A stretch of DNA of 64,000 bases from Roseburia sp. 831b (GCF_001940165.2 NZ_CP135162.1:733501-797500), one strand, 5' to 3'. Positions 32,364-41,635 are shown, counted from the stretch's first letter. Notes: a model not told the origin generated them from the letters alone. Program-made: numbers and translations.

Positions 32364-33713
32364 ATGGCATTTGACAGTTTATCTGAAAAACTTCAAAATG
32401 TATTCAAGAACCTTCGTGGAAAGGGTCGTTTGACAGAAGATGATGTAAAAGTTGCGTTGAAAGAAGTCAAGATGGCACTTTTAGAAGCGGATGTCAATTT
32501 CAAGGTTGTGAAACAGTTCACAAAGTCGGTTCAGGAGCGTGCAATCGGTCAGGATGTCATGAACGGATTGAATCCGGGTCAGATGGTCATTAAGATTGTA
32601 AATGAAGAGATGGTCAAGCTTATGGGCTCTGAGACGACAGAGATTGCATTTCGTCCCGGAAAAGAACTGACAATCATTATGATGGTTGGTTTACAGGGTG
32701 CAGGTAAGACGACCACAACTGCAAAGATTGCAGGAAAGCTTAAGACAAAAGGCAAGAAAGTTCTTCTTACAGCATGTGATGTTTACCGTCCGGCAGCGAT
32801 TGAACAGCTGCAGATTAACGGTGAGAAACAGGGGGTAGAAGTTTTTGCAATGGGCGATAAGAACAAGCCGGTTGATATTGCAAAAGCAGCCATAGAACAT
32901 GCGACAAAGAATGATTTTAATGTAGTAATCATTGATACTGCCGGACGTCTTCACATTGATGAAGAGATGATGGCGGAACTCATTGAGATAAAAGAGAACA
33001 TCGCAGTGTCACAGACAATATTGGTTGTGGATTCCATGACCGGTCAGGATGCGGTGAATGTAGCCGGAATGTTCGATGAAAAGATTGGCATTGACGGCGT
33101 GGTATTAACCAAGTTAGACGGTGATACCAGAGGTGGTGCGGCACTTTCTATCCGTGCTGTAACCGGAAAACCGATTCTTTATGTCGGTATGGGTGAGAAG
33201 TTGTCCGATTTAGAGCAGTTCTACCCGGACCGTATGGCATCGAGAATTTTAGGTATGGGTGATGTGCTTACCCTCATTGAAAAAGCCCAGGAAGACTTCG
33301 ATGAAGAAAAAGCGAAGAAACTGGAACAGAAGATGAAAAAAGCAGAATTTGACTTTGAGGATTATTTGGATTCGATGAGTCAGATGAAGAAGATGGGTGG
33401 ACTTTCCAGTATTCTTGGCATGATGCCGGGGCTTGGTCAGGGCATGAAGATGCCACAGATTGACGAAGAACAGGCAGAGAAGAATATGGCACGCACCGAG
33501 GCAATCATTTATTCCATGACATTGGAAGAAAGACGGAATCCGTCCATTATGAATGTCAGCAGAAAGCACAGAATTGCAAAGGGCGCAGGCGTTGATATCG
33601 CAGAGGTAAACCGTCTGGTAAAACAGTTTGAACAGGCACGCAAGATGATGAAGCAGATGCCTGGCATGATGAAAAAAGGAAAAAGAGGAATGTTTAAAGG
33701 ACTTCCTTTTTAA
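32364..33713 (+). CDS. ffh: Signal recognition particle protein Ffh
   Basis: GTPase that binds signal sequences and 4.5S/6S RNA and delivers ribosomes to FtsY. The 449-residue protein has the N domain, the G domain with GLQGAGKTTTTAKIAG (about 107-122), DTAGRLHIDEEMM and TKLDGDTRGGAAL, and a methionine-rich M domain (about 325-449, for example MSQMKKMGGLSSILGMMPG) that holds the RNA and signal peptide. It follows ylxM by one base. The SRP RNA gene is not seen nearby. rpsP follows. Confidence 0.97.
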   Translation: MAFDSLSEKLQNVFKNLRGKGRLTEDDVKVALKEVKMALLEADVNFKVVKQFTKSVQERAIGQDVMNGLNPGQMVIKIVNEEMVKLMGSETTEIAFRPGKELTIIMMVGLQGAGKTTTTAKIAGKLKTKGKKVLLTACDVYRPAAIEQLQINGEKQGVEVFAMGDKNKPVDIAKAAIEHATKNDFNVVIIDTAGRLHIDEEMMAELIEIKENIAVSQTILVVDSMTGQDAVNVAGMFDEKIGIDGVVLTKLDGDTRGGAALSIRAVTGKPILYVGMGEKLSDLEQFYPDRMASRILGMGDVLTLIEKAQEDFDEEKAKKLEQKMKKAEFDFEDYLDSMSQMKKMGGLSSILGMMPGLGQGMKMPQIDEEQAEKNMARTEAIIYSMTLEERRNPSIMNVSRKHRIAKGAGVDIAEVNRLVKQFEQARKMMKQMPGMMKKGKRGMFKGLPF

Positions 33714-33748
33714 TAAATAATTAACACAAATTACAGGAGGTGAAAGTA

Positions 33749-33994
33749 ATGGCAGTAAAGATCAGATTAAGAAGAATGGGACAGAAGAAAGCTCCTTTCT
33801 ATAGAATCGTCGTTGCAGATTCCAGATCCCCAAGAGATGGTAGATGTATCGAAGAGATTGGAACTTATGATCCAACTAAAGATCCAAGCGAATATCATGT
33901 AAATGAAGAATTAGCTAAGAAATGGTTAGCTAACGGAGCACAGCCAACTGAAACAGTTGCAAGAATCTTCAAAAACGCTGGTATCGAAAAATAA
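33749..33994 (+). CDS. rpsP: Ribosomal protein bS16
   Basis: An 81-residue small-subunit protein beginning [20 protein letters not shown], a textbook S16 N-terminus, with [12 protein letters not shown] next. ATG 33749 is set by AGGAGG (33735-33740) eight bases upstream; an earlier GTG lies inside that site. It is 35 bases after ffh and precedes khpA, the usual order. Confidence 0.96.
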   Translation: MAVKIRLRRMGQKKAPFYRIVVADSRSPRDGRCIEEIGTYDPTKDPSEYHVNEELAKKWLANGAQPTETVARIFKNAGIEK

Positions 33995-34012
33995 GACAGC
34001 GAGGTGAACCTA

Positions 34013-34243
34013 ATGAAAGAGTTAGTTGAAGTAATTGCCAAAGCTCTTGTTGATTTCCCAGAGGAAGTTCAGGTAACAGAGACTGAGAATGAGAAGAGCA
34101 TTGTATTGGAATTACGAGTAGCACAGTCCGACATGGGTAAAGTGATCGGCAAACAGGGTCGTATTGCGAAAGCAATCCGTTCTGTTGTAAAAGCTGCGGC
34201 CTCAAAAGAAGAAAAGAAAGTTGTTGTAGAAATTATGCAATAA
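34013..34243 (+). CDS. khpA: KH-domain RNA-binding protein KhpA
   Basis: A 76-residue single KH-domain protein (YlqC family). It forms an RNA-binding complex with KhpB/EloR in other Firmicutes and affects cell division and envelope genes. The GxxG loop is present as GKQG within MGKVIGKQGRIAKAIRSVV. ATG 34013 follows GAGGTG. It is normally followed by rimM; here a terminator and a two-gene signalling module intervene. Confidence 0.93.
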   Translation: MKELVEVIAKALVDFPEEVQVTETENEKSIVLELRVAQSDMGKVIGKQGRIAKAIRSVVKAAASKEEKKVVVEIMQ

Positions 34244-34248
34244 CACCG

Positions 34249-34282
34249 AAAAGAGTATCGTTTATGGCGATACTCTTTTTTT
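34249..34282 (+). terminator. Terminator after khpA
   Basis: AAAAGAGTATCG (34249-34260) and CGATACTCTTTT (34268-34279) form a perfect 12-bp stem with a 7-base loop, ending in seven T residues. It separates the rpsP-khpA unit from the signalling module. Confidence 0.93.
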
Positions 34283-34309
34283 CTACCTCTTTTTTCAAAA
34301 ATACGGATG

Positions 34310-34411
34310 TGGTAAAATAGTATTAGATATATGCAAGTAATCCATTTCGTTTTTGGTGGAATTATGGTAATGATACAAATGAGGATACAGGAAAACTACA
34401 AATGTAGTTTT
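34310..34411 (+). promoter_or_regulatory. Extended -10 promoter and BlaI/CopY-like box before the FapA-receiver gene
   Basis: TGGTAAAAT (34310-34318) is an extended -10 element. Further down, AAAACTAC (34392-34399) and GTAGTTTT (34404-34411) form a dyad around AAAT, containing TACAAATGTA. TACAnnTGTA cores are typical of operators for BlaI/MecI/CopY repressors. It lies just ahead of the ribosome binding site, where a repressor could block transcription, or the dyad could act as a small hairpin. Confidence 0.4.
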
Positions 34412-34433
34412 TAACAGTAGAGAGGAGAAAGTT

Positions 34434-36053
34434 ATGCATGGACGATTGGTGGTTGAGATAGCAAGAGATTCAATGTCGGTGGCGGTTACAGTTTATACGG
34501 ATGGAAAGACACAGATTACGAGAAACCTGATTATGCAGGAACTTTCCAACAGGGGCATCAATACAGGAATCCAGGAACAGAAAATCAATGAACTGCTTCA
34601 CTATGAGATTTACAGAAAAAGATGGATTGTGGCAAAAGGGGTTCCTGCGGTAAAAGGAAAAGACGGCTGGTATGAATTCATGTTTGATAAAGATTTCAAA
34701 GAGATGAAGCCAAAGATTCGTGAAGATGGGAGTGTAGATTACTCTCCAAACATTCAGATTGTGAATAAGGGAGATAAGGTTATGACGTACCATCCGCCAG
34801 TTCCAGGTAAAAATGGAATCACTGTTTTTGGTTCTACGATTGCGCCAATTGCGTCGAAGGATGCTAAGAAACTTTCGCTTTCCAAGGTTGAACAAAGGGG
34901 TAATGATTTCTATGCCAAAGAGGGTGGCCGTATTGCGCTAAAAGGCAATTGTCTGGAGGTTATGAGCCGGTTGGAAATCAATGGAAATGCAGGCTATGCA
35001 ACCGGTATGATTAACTTTATCGGAGATGTCATTGTGGATGGTGATATCAAAGATGGTGTCACGATGGAGATTGGTGGAAACCTTGAAGTTTGTGGAGAAA
35101 TGGATGCCGTACAGATTAAAGTATCCGGGGATATCATCTGTCATGGTGGAATCCACGGAAAAGAAAAGGCAAAGATTTCGGCAGGTGGTACCGTTACCGC
35201 CAATTTTATTGAGGAGGCAGACATTTACGCGGGTGGGGATGTACAGGCTGGACATATCATCAATGCGAAGGTTGTATCAGAAAACAATGTTGTTGTTGAG
35301 GGAAGAAATGGAACGATTCTTGGTGGTGAAGTGCAGGCAGATGAAAGTATTTCTGCGGTGAGAGTTGGAAATGAAAAGGGATGTAATACCATTTTGCGTA
35401 TTTTAAGTACAGACGTCTGGAGCAGGGAATATGCAAGAATCGTTGTACAGGATAAGGTGTTCCCTTATACACAGGTGGAAATCAATGGTGTTACAGATAC
35501 AGACTGCCGCCTTCAGCAAGGAGAGCTTCATCTGACAAGCAAAGGACTGGAACGCTATGAGATTGGCTCTTACGTTTACAAGGATGTTTTAGCAGAACTA
35601 GAAACCCAGTCTGATTTGCAGATGGCAGAAGAGTTCAAAGAGGAACATCATCTTGTCAAGGAGAAGAATCCAGATGAAAAGAAACTGATTCTTGTGGTGG
35701 ATGATGACCCGCTTTTCTTAAAAACACAGTATACCTATCTGGTATCCGACTATTATGTAGCAGTGGTAAGTTCGGGAGCGGATGCTTTAAAATTCTTAGA
35801 AAAGAATAAACCAGACCTGATTCTGCTTGATTATCTGATGCCGGAAATGGATGGAAGTGAGCTCCTTTTAAGGATTCGTTCGATGAAGAATGAAAAAGCA
35901 GATATTCCGGTTTTCTTTTTGACAAGCGTGACGGATAAAAAGGTGATTATGAAGTGTTTAAGTCTGTATCCGCAGAAATATCTGATGAAACCATTGGAAA
36001 AAGACGAACTGCTTCAGATTATCGGGGACTTCTTTGCAAAAGAGCAAAAATAG
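34434..36053 (+). CDS. FapA/DUF342 protein fused to a response-regulator receiver domain
   Basis: A 539-residue cytoplasmic protein. The N-terminal and central part (1 to about 400) is a FapA/DUF342 polymer-like protein: a YHPPVPGKNGITVFG motif, then a right-handed beta-helix-type series of glycine-rich turns (DVIVDGDIKDGVTMEIGGNL, GDIICHGGIHG, AGGDVQAGHI). The C-terminal part (about 415-537) is a receiver: acidic pocket VVDDDP, phospho-acceptor Asp near residue 466 in LLDYLMPEMDG, Thr in FFLTSV and Lys in YLMKPLE. No DNA-binding domain is present, so phosphorylation probably acts on the FapA part. The kinase gene starts within about 10 bases downstream. The target process is unknown; DUF342 proteins have been linked to flagellar assembly or polar localisation. 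Confidence 0.85.
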   Translation: MHGRLVVEIARDSMSVAVTVYTDGKTQITRNLIMQELSNRGINTGIQEQKINELLHYEIYRKRWIVAKGVPAVKGKDGWYEFMFDKDFKEMKPKIREDGSVDYSPNIQIVNKGDKVMTYHPPVPGKNGITVFGSTIAPIASKDAKKLSLSKVEQRGNDFYAKEGGRIALKGNCLEVMSRLEINGNAGYATGMINFIGDVIVDGDIKDGVTMEIGGNLEVCGEMDAVQIKVSGDIICHGGIHGKEKAKISAGGTVTANFIEEADIYAGGDVQAGHIINAKVVSENNVVVEGRNGTILGGEVQADESISAVRVGNEKGCNTILRILSTDVWSREYARIVVQDKVFPYTQVEINGVTDTDCRLQQGELHLTSKGLERYEIGSYVYKDVLAELETQSDLQMAEEFKEEHHLVKEKNPDEKKLILVVDDDPLFLKTQYTYLVSDYYVAVVSSGADALKFLEKNKPDLILLDYLMPEMDGSELLLRIRSMKNEKADIPVFFLTSVTDKKVIMKCLSLYPQKYLMKPLEKDELLQIIGDFFAKEQK

Positions 36054-36059
36054 GATTGG

Positions 36060-39000
36060 GTGAATGCCGTGAAAAAATTTTGGAAGAAGAAATGGAACGT
36101 CGTACTGTATTTTGTACTGGCGGGTATCAGTATTCTTTTTATCTATATGGCGAGTCAGAGCGGAGAGCAGTATCGTTTTGAGCGTTATGAAAGTTTAAAA
36201 TTTGAACTTCCGTGGAACTATCAGTTTTCGGATGGCACAAAAGGAATTACAGATTTACCGACTGACCTTGAAGTGGAGGATGCACATCAGTTAGTCCTGA
36301 CAAACACGCTCCCGGCAGTGGATACGGGAATGTCCTTATTTTACCGGGCAAGACATACAAATGCCAAAATCTATATCGGAGATGAACTGGTATATGATCA
36401 GGGAGAAGGAAAAGATGGCGCCATTAATGAGACTGCATTTCCGCTTCCGGGTACCGTGTGGGATGAGGTGCATCTTACAAAGGAAGATTCCCACAAGCAG
36501 GTAAAAATTGTATTAGACGGAAACGTGTTAAAGTATTTAAAAGCACCGGGTGAGGTGTTTATTGGGGATCGTGGAACCTTTTTTGTAAATCTTTTAAAAG
36601 AAAAGATGGGCAATATCATTGGTGGAACAATTTTGCTGTTATTATCTGCAATCTTGCTGGCATTATGGATTGTGCTTTCCATTTCCACACATGCAAAATA
36701 TAATGAGTGTCTGTGTTTGGCGTTATTTACGTTTACAATTGCCTGCTGGCAGTTTACGGAAACCAGATGTTTACAGTTCATTTTCCCAAACCAGAGAATG
36801 TTTAGTGTGCTGGCATTTGAGTTTTTAACATTGGCACCGGTTCCAATTGCACTTTATTTTACCTATGGAAAGAGGGAGAAGACCAGAAAGCGTGCAAGAA
36901 TAGCAGCCATCGTTCCACTTTTTGTATGGCTTTTTAACAATGCGTGCCATTTTCTGCACATCTTTGATATATCTGAGACGCTTATTGTAACACAGATTAT
37001 GATTGCGTTCGAGACCATTTACCTGGGATATATCCAGACCTGTGATTTGATTGTGGACAAACGCAGCAACGGAAAAGAAGGCGGGGGATTCTTTTGGTGG
37101 ATTCCATCTGTCGGTTTTATTCTGCTTAGTCCGTTGCTGTTGATGGAAGTATTAAAATATATTACGAATTTTACGTTGAAGTTTAACGATGATACCATAC
37201 TTCCGACCATTGGAATTGTGTTCTATATTACATCGCTGGCGATTCATTCCGGGTTAAAACTTGCATCGGAGAACTTTATGGTGACGGAGGCAAGCCGCGC
37301 AAAATCGAACTTCCTTGCAAATACCAGCCATGATATCCGTACGCCGTTAAATGCAATTTTGGGATTTAACGACCTGATTTTAAGAGATTCCGAGGAAGAA
37401 AAGACGAAAGAATATGCAGCCAGTATTAAGAATGCGGGAAATTCGCTGCTTGATATCATTAATAATATTTTAGATTTGTCTAAGTTAGAGTCTGGCAAAC
37501 TGGAATTAGAGGAAGCAGAATACAGCACAGAACAGGCAATCGACAATGTGACAAGTATGATACGTGCGCTTGCACAGAAGAAGAATTTAACGTTGGATGT
37601 CGTGATAGATGAAAAGCTGCCAAAGTATCTGATTGGGGATAAAGTCCGGATTCGCCAGGTTTTGGTCAACCTGCTTACGAATGCAGTAAAGTACACCAAA
37701 GAAGGCGGCGTCAAACTGGAAGTGAAGGTTGTTGAGAAAAATGAGGCATCCTGTAAAATTTTGTTTGTCGTGGAGGACACCGGAATCGGTATCCGGGAAG
37801 AGGACAGAGAACGTCTGTTCAAAAAGTTTGAACGTTTGGATTCTGAGAAAAACCGGAATATAGAAGGCACTGGACTTGGCATGAGTATTGTTGTAAAATT
37901 ACTTGAGTCTATGAACAGTAAAATCGAACTTGAGAGCGTATATGGAAAAGGTTCTAAGTTCTATTTCGTGTTAGAGCAAAAGATGGCAGATGATGCCTGC
38001 GTCGGAGTGTATCTGCAGAAAAAGAAGCTTCTATTCGAGCAGGAGGAAGAGAATATTCTGATTGCGCCGGATGCAAGAGTTTTGATTGTAGATGATGTGA
38101 TGTTGAATCTACAGGTTGCAAAAGGACTTTTGGAAGTGATGAAGATGCAGATTGATACGGCAGAGAGCGGGCAGGAGGCAATTGACCTCACGTTACAGAA
38201 TCATTATGATTTGATTCTGATGGATCATATGATGCCTGGAATGGATGGAATTGCTGCAACCAGAGAGATTCGAAAACTGGCAGATACGACAGGGGATTCT
38301 TATTACAAAAAGGTTCCGATTCTTGCACTGACAGCCAATGCACTTTCCGGTATGCGGGAGAAGTTTTTGCAGGAGGGCATGCAGGATTATATCAGTAAAC
38401 CGGTGGAAGAAAAGACATTGGTAGATGCTGTGACCAAATGGCTGCCACAGGAAAAACTGATTCCAAAGAAGAAGGGCTGGGACAAAAAGAAAAAGTCCGG
38501 GGAAGAAAACACGGGCGAAACAGATGCGAAGAACGACTGGTATTTTGAGATTCCGGGAATAGATATCGAATCTGCCAAAGCATATCTGTTAAATAAAGAG
38601 ATGTATGTGGAGACACTTCGTATCTTTTTTGATTCGATTCCACAAAATCTTGAGAAAATTGAAAAATATTGCAGGGAGCACGATGAGAAGAACTATACCA
38701 TTACGGTACATGGATTAAAGAGTTCTGCAAAGATTATCGGTGCGACGGAGCTTTCCGAGGAGGCAAAACGCTTAGAGAATCTTTCCAATGCAGGCAAGGT
38801 AGAAATGGCGTGGGAGCAGACCGGACATTTGTTGGAGCTGTATCAGTGGACACAGGATATTCTGGCAGACTTTTTCCATACGGATGCGCAACCGCCAAAG
38901 ACAGTTTATTCCATGGAAGAATTTAAGGAGAGCCTAAGACGCTTAAAAAAAGCGGCAGAGACTTTCCAGATGGAAGACTTTTTTGCATGGGAGAAGGAGA

Positions 39001-39134
39001 CAGAGTCGATGAGTGCACCAGAAGGATATGAAGAGGACTGGCAAAAGCTAAGAGATGCAGTGCGAAATGTCGCATTTTCAGAGACGGTAGAACGTATTGA
39101 GGGAATACTTACCCAAAAAGAACAAGAGGGTTAA
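36060..39134 (+). CDS. Hybrid sensor histidine kinase with receiver and HPt domains
   Basis: A 1024-residue membrane kinase. Layout: helix (about 10-28), extracellular sensor domain (30-190), a block of about seven helices of 7TMR-DISM style (190-400), HisKA with phospho-histidine near 423 in NTSHDIRTPLN, HATPase (520-635; N box NLLTNAVKY, VVEDTGIGI), receiver (655-790; Asp near 722 in LILMDHMMPGMDG), and an HPt domain with His near 883 in TVHGLKSSAKI. A complete phosphorelay His-Asp-His is therefore in one protein, and the adjacent FapA-receiver is the natural final Asp. Start uncertain: GTG 36060, or GTG 36069, which has a slightly better GGGTGA site. The signal sensed is unknown. Confidence 0.9.
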   Translation: MNAVKKFWKKKWNVVLYFVLAGISILFIYMASQSGEQYRFERYESLKFELPWNYQFSDGTKGITDLPTDLEVEDAHQLVLTNTLPAVDTGMSLFYRARHTNAKIYIGDELVYDQGEGKDGAINETAFPLPGTVWDEVHLTKEDSHKQVKIVLDGNVLKYLKAPGEVFIGDRGTFFVNLLKEKMGNIIGGTILLLLSAILLALWIVLSISTHAKYNECLCLALFTFTIACWQFTETRCLQFIFPNQRMFSVLAFEFLTLAPVPIALYFTYGKREKTRKRARIAAIVPLFVWLFNNACHFLHIFDISETLIVTQIMIAFETIYLGYIQTCDLIVDKRSNGKEGGGFFWWIPSVGFILLSPLLLMEVLKYITNFTLKFNDDTILPTIGIVFYITSLAIHSGLKLASENFMVTEASRAKSNFLANTSHDIRTPLNAILGFNDLILRDSEEEKTKEYAASIKNAGNSLLDIINNILDLSKLESGKLELEEAEYSTEQAIDNVTSMIRALAQKKNLTLDVVIDEKLPKYLIGDKVRIRQVLVNLLTNAVKYTKEGGVKLEVKVVEKNEASCKILFVVEDTGIGIREEDRERLFKKFERLDSEKNRNIEGTGLGMSIVVKLLESMNSKIELESVYGKGSKFYFVLEQKMADDACVGVYLQKKKLLFEQEEENILIAPDARVLIVDDVMLNLQVAKGLLEVMKMQIDTAESGQEAIDLTLQNHYDLILMDHMMPGMDGIAATREIRKLADTTGDSYYKKVPILALTANALSGMREKFLQEGMQDYISKPVEEKTLVDAVTKWLPQEKLIPKKKGWDKKKKSGEENTGETDAKNDWYFEIPGIDIESAKAYLLNKEMYVETLRIFFDSIPQNLEKIEKYCREHDEKNYTITVHGLKSSAKIIGATELSEEAKRLENLSNAGKVEMAWEQTGHLLELYQWTQDILADFFHTDAQPPKTVYSMEEFKESLRRLKKAAETFQMEDFFAWEKETESMSAPEGYEEDWQKLRDAVRNVAFSETVERIEGILTQKEQEG

Positions 39135-39146
39135 CTGGAGGAAAGA

Positions 39147-39668
39147 ATGGAAGATTTTTTTAAAGTAGGTGTAATCACAACGACGCATGGAGTCCGTGGG
39201 GAGGTAAAGGTATTTCCGACCACGGATGATCCGGCGCGTTTTAAGAAGTTAAAAAAGGTAATCTTAGACAACGGAAAAGAAAGACGTGAATTGGAGATTG
39301 CTCAGGTAAAATTCTTTAAGAATCTTGTAATCTTAAAGTTTAAAGGTATCGATAACATCAATGATGTTGAAAAATACCGGAAAGCAGAACTTTTTGTATC
39401 AAGAGAACATGCGGTAAAATTGCAGAAGGATGAATATTTTATTGCGGACCTGATAGGAATTAAGGTTACTTCTGAGGAAGGCGAGGAACTTGGTGAGATT
39501 TCGGACGTACTTCAGACGGGTGCAAATGATGTGTATGTAATCCGAAACGCATCTGGTGAGGAGATTTTGCTTCCAGCGATTAAGGAGTGTGTCAAGGAGG
39601 TCTCGGTAGAGGAAGGAACGATGCTCGTGCATCTTTTACCAGGTCTTCGGGAAATGAATCAGAAGTAG
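39147..39668 (+). CDS. rimM: 16S rRNA processing protein RimM
   Basis: Assembly factor for the 30S subunit head that binds S19. The 173-residue protein has the N-terminal beta-barrel motif [20 protein letters not shown] and the C-terminal PRC-barrel with [16 protein letters not shown] and [10 protein letters not shown], ending in [14 protein letters not shown]. It has a strong TGGAGGA site 13 bases after the kinase gene and precedes trmD by eight bases, the conserved rimM-trmD pair. Confidence 0.96.
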   Translation: MEDFFKVGVITTTHGVRGEVKVFPTTDDPARFKKLKKVILDNGKERRELEIAQVKFFKNLVILKFKGIDNINDVEKYRKAELFVSREHAVKLQKDEYFIADLIGIKVTSEEGEELGEISDVLQTGANDVYVIRNASGEEILLPAIKECVKEVSVEEGTMLVHLLPGLREMNQK

Positions 39669-39676
39669 GAGTAAGT

Positions 39677-41110
39677 ATGGATTTTTATGTATTAACGCTG
39701 TTCCCGGATATGATTACACAGGGATTAAATACAAGTATTACAGGAAAAGCAATCGAGAAGGGATTGCTTTCCCTTCATGCAATCAACATCAGGGACTATA
39801 CAAAAGACAAACACAAAAAAGTGGATGATTATCCATATGGAGGCGGTGCCGGTATGCTGATGCAGGCGCAGCCTGTTTCGGATGCATGGCACTCGATTGC
39901 GGACGGCATGGAAAGACATCCAAGGACAATTTATGTGACGCCACAAGGGAAACCATTTACACAGAAGATGGCAAAAGAATTTGTAAAAAGTGAAGAACTT
40001 GTTTTCTTATGTGGTCATTACGAAGGAATTGATGAGCGTGTATTAGAGGAAGTTGTGACAGACTACGTCTCGATTGGAGACTATGTTTTAACGGGCGGAG
40101 AACTTGCATCCATGGTCATGATTGATGCGGTATCCAGACTTGTTCCGGGTGTGTTGAATAATGAAGAGTCCGCACAGACAGAGTCCTTTCACAATGATTT
40201 GCTCGAACATCCACAGTATTCAAGACCGGTCGAATGGAAGGGAAAACGGGTCCCGGAGGTTTTACTGTCCGGCAATCAGAAAAAGATTGCAGCGTGGAGA
40301 CTAGAGGAGTCCGAAAAAAGAACCAAAGAGCGCAGACCGGATTTGTATCAAAAGTATGAAAAATTGCAACAGTGCAAACAAATTCTACAAAAAGAAAAAT
40401 TATTGCACCGTGATATGATAGAACTCATTGAAAGAGGGCAGGCAGAATGGATTTATCAGCAGAATGACTGCATCTGTCTTAAGGATCAAAAAAGCGGAGC
40501 GTTTTTCTTTTCTGCGAAGCAAGAGGAAACTGCGATACCTGCGTTAGAACAGATTATAAAAGAGTACAAAACACCGGAAGCCCTTGTGCTGCACCAGGAA
40601 GGAATCGCGCAGCATGCAAAGAGAGAGCTTGGATATCAGGGCATGCTCACCTGCACGCAGTACGTTTATACCAGAAAAGAAAAGCTTCCAATCACGGGGC
40701 TTTATCGTCTGGATGGAACACAGACAGAGGATATGGTTATGATAGAAAGATTAAACGAAACTTTTTTGGAAGAGGTTTTGAAACACTATCATGCACTCGT
40801 GAGTGAGGATTATATCTTAAGCCGTCTAAAGGACGGAGCGATGTATGGAGCTTTCCTAGCGGGAAAATTGACAGGCTTTATTGGTGTCCACGAGGAAGGC
40901 AGTATGGGTATGCTGGAAGTTTTCCCGGAATATCGTGGCAGAAAGATTGGAAAGGCATTGGAGACCTATCTGATTAACCTGCAGTTAGAACAGGGAATGA
41001 CGCCTTACGGACAGGTTGTGGAAGGCAACGAGATTTCAACACAACTACAAAAATCGTTAGGATTATGTCCAGCCAAAACACCGGTTTACTGGATGGAATC
41101 TATTGAATAG
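39677..41110 (+). CDS. trmD: tRNA (guanine37-N1)-methyltransferase TrmD fused to a GNAT acetyltransferase domain
   Basis: Methylates G37 of tRNAs next to the anticodon, preventing frameshifts. Residues 1 to about 245 are a full SPOUT-type TrmD: MDFYVLTLFPDMI, the knot motifs with YGGGAGMLMQ, LCGHYEGIDERV and SIGDYVLTGGELA. About 230 more residues follow; the last 130 look like a GNAT N-acetyltransferase, with GFIGVHEEGSMGMLEVFPEY and an acetyl-CoA loop-like YRGRKIGKALE. Stand-alone TrmD is usually near 240-250 residues, so at 477 this is a fusion with no stop codon or frame change at the junction. ATG 39677 is set by AGGAG. What the GNAT part modifies is unknown. Confidence 0.93.
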   Translation: MDFYVLTLFPDMITQGLNTSITGKAIEKGLLSLHAINIRDYTKDKHKKVDDYPYGGGAGMLMQAQPVSDAWHSIADGMERHPRTIYVTPQGKPFTQKMAKEFVKSEELVFLCGHYEGIDERVLEEVVTDYVSIGDYVLTGGELASMVMIDAVSRLVPGVLNNEESAQTESFHNDLLEHPQYSRPVEWKGKRVPEVLLSGNQKKIAAWRLEESEKRTKERRPDLYQKYEKLQQCKQILQKEKLLHRDMIELIERGQAEWIYQQNDCICLKDQKSGAFFFSAKQEETAIPALEQIIKEYKTPEALVLHQEGIAQHAKRELGYQGMLTCTQYVYTRKEKLPITGLYRLDGTQTEDMVMIERLNETFLEEVLKHYHALVSEDYILSRLKDGAMYGAFLAGKLTGFIGVHEEGSMGMLEVFPEYRGRKIGKALETYLINLQLEQGMTPYGQVVEGNEISTQLQKSLGLCPAKTPVYWMESIE

Positions 41111-41127
41111 AAAAGTGAAAAAAGTTC

Positions 41128-41156
41128 TTGCATCCAGCCCAAAGGGATGTTATACT
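41128..41156 (+). promoter_or_regulatory. Promoter of rplS
   Basis: TTGCAT (41128-41133), 17 bases, TATACT (41151-41156). The start site near 41163 gives a leader of about 70 bases before rplS. Confidence 0.6.
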
Positions 41157-41235
41157 GTTATAGTTGTGAATAAAGGAGATGGTCCTCTGCTGCAATAGGT
41201 GCATTAAGAACATCCAAATAATAGGAGGTCACAAA
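41157..41235 (+). promoter_or_regulatory. Possible L19 leader in the rplS 5' UTR
   Basis: The untranslated leader between the promoter and the rplS start contains short complementary segments (GATG/CATC around TGCAATAGGTGCA). Firmicutes rplS genes often have a structured autoregulatory leader. The match to that family is inferred from position and was not checked. Confidence 0.3.
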
Positions 41236-41589
41236 ATGAGCGCAAGTGAAATTATTAAGAACATTGAAGCTGCTCAGTTAAAAGCTGAGGTACCTGAATT
41301 TAACACAGGTGATACTGTAAAAGTTTACGGTAAAATCAAAGAAGGAAACCGCGAAAGAATCCAGGTTTTCGAAGGTGTTGTAATTAAGAGACAGGGCGGA
41401 AGCAACCGTGAAACATTTACTGTTAGAAAGATTTCTAACGGTGTTGGTGTGGAAAAGACCTGGCCATTACATTCTCCAAACGTTGAAAAAGTAGAAGTTG
41501 TTCGTCAGGGTAAAGTAAGAAGAGCTAAATTATTCTACTTAAGAGACCGTGTTGGTAAGAAAGCTAAAGTTAAAGAATTAGTAAAATAA
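41236..41589 (+). CDS. rplS: Ribosomal protein bL19
   Basis: A 117-residue large-subunit protein at the 30S-50S interface. Recognised by [52 protein letters not shown] and the basic C-terminal [13 protein letters not shown] 41236 has AGGAGGT just upstream; the ORF's earlier start lies in the leader. It has its own promoter and is followed by a terminator. Confidence 0.97.
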   Translation: MSASEIIKNIEAAQLKAEVPEFNTGDTVKVYGKIKEGNRERIQVFEGVVIKRQGGSNRETFTVRKISNGVGVEKTWPLHSPNVEKVEVVRQGKVRRAKLFYLRDRVGKKAKVKELVK

Positions 41590-41600
41590 TGAATGCCGGG

Positions 41601-41635
41601 AAAGGACAGGTACAGTCGTACTTTGTCCTTTTTTC
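41601..41635 (+). terminator. Terminator after rplS
   Basis: AAAGGACA pairs with TGTCCTTT, with an inner GTAC/GTAC that can extend the stem, ending in TTTTTT. It starts 12 bases past the stop codon. Confidence 0.85.

Noticed and set aside
32364..33713. SRP RNA gene near ffh
   Set aside because: No conserved SRP RNA-like stretch was seen in the short gaps around ylxM, ffh and rpsP.
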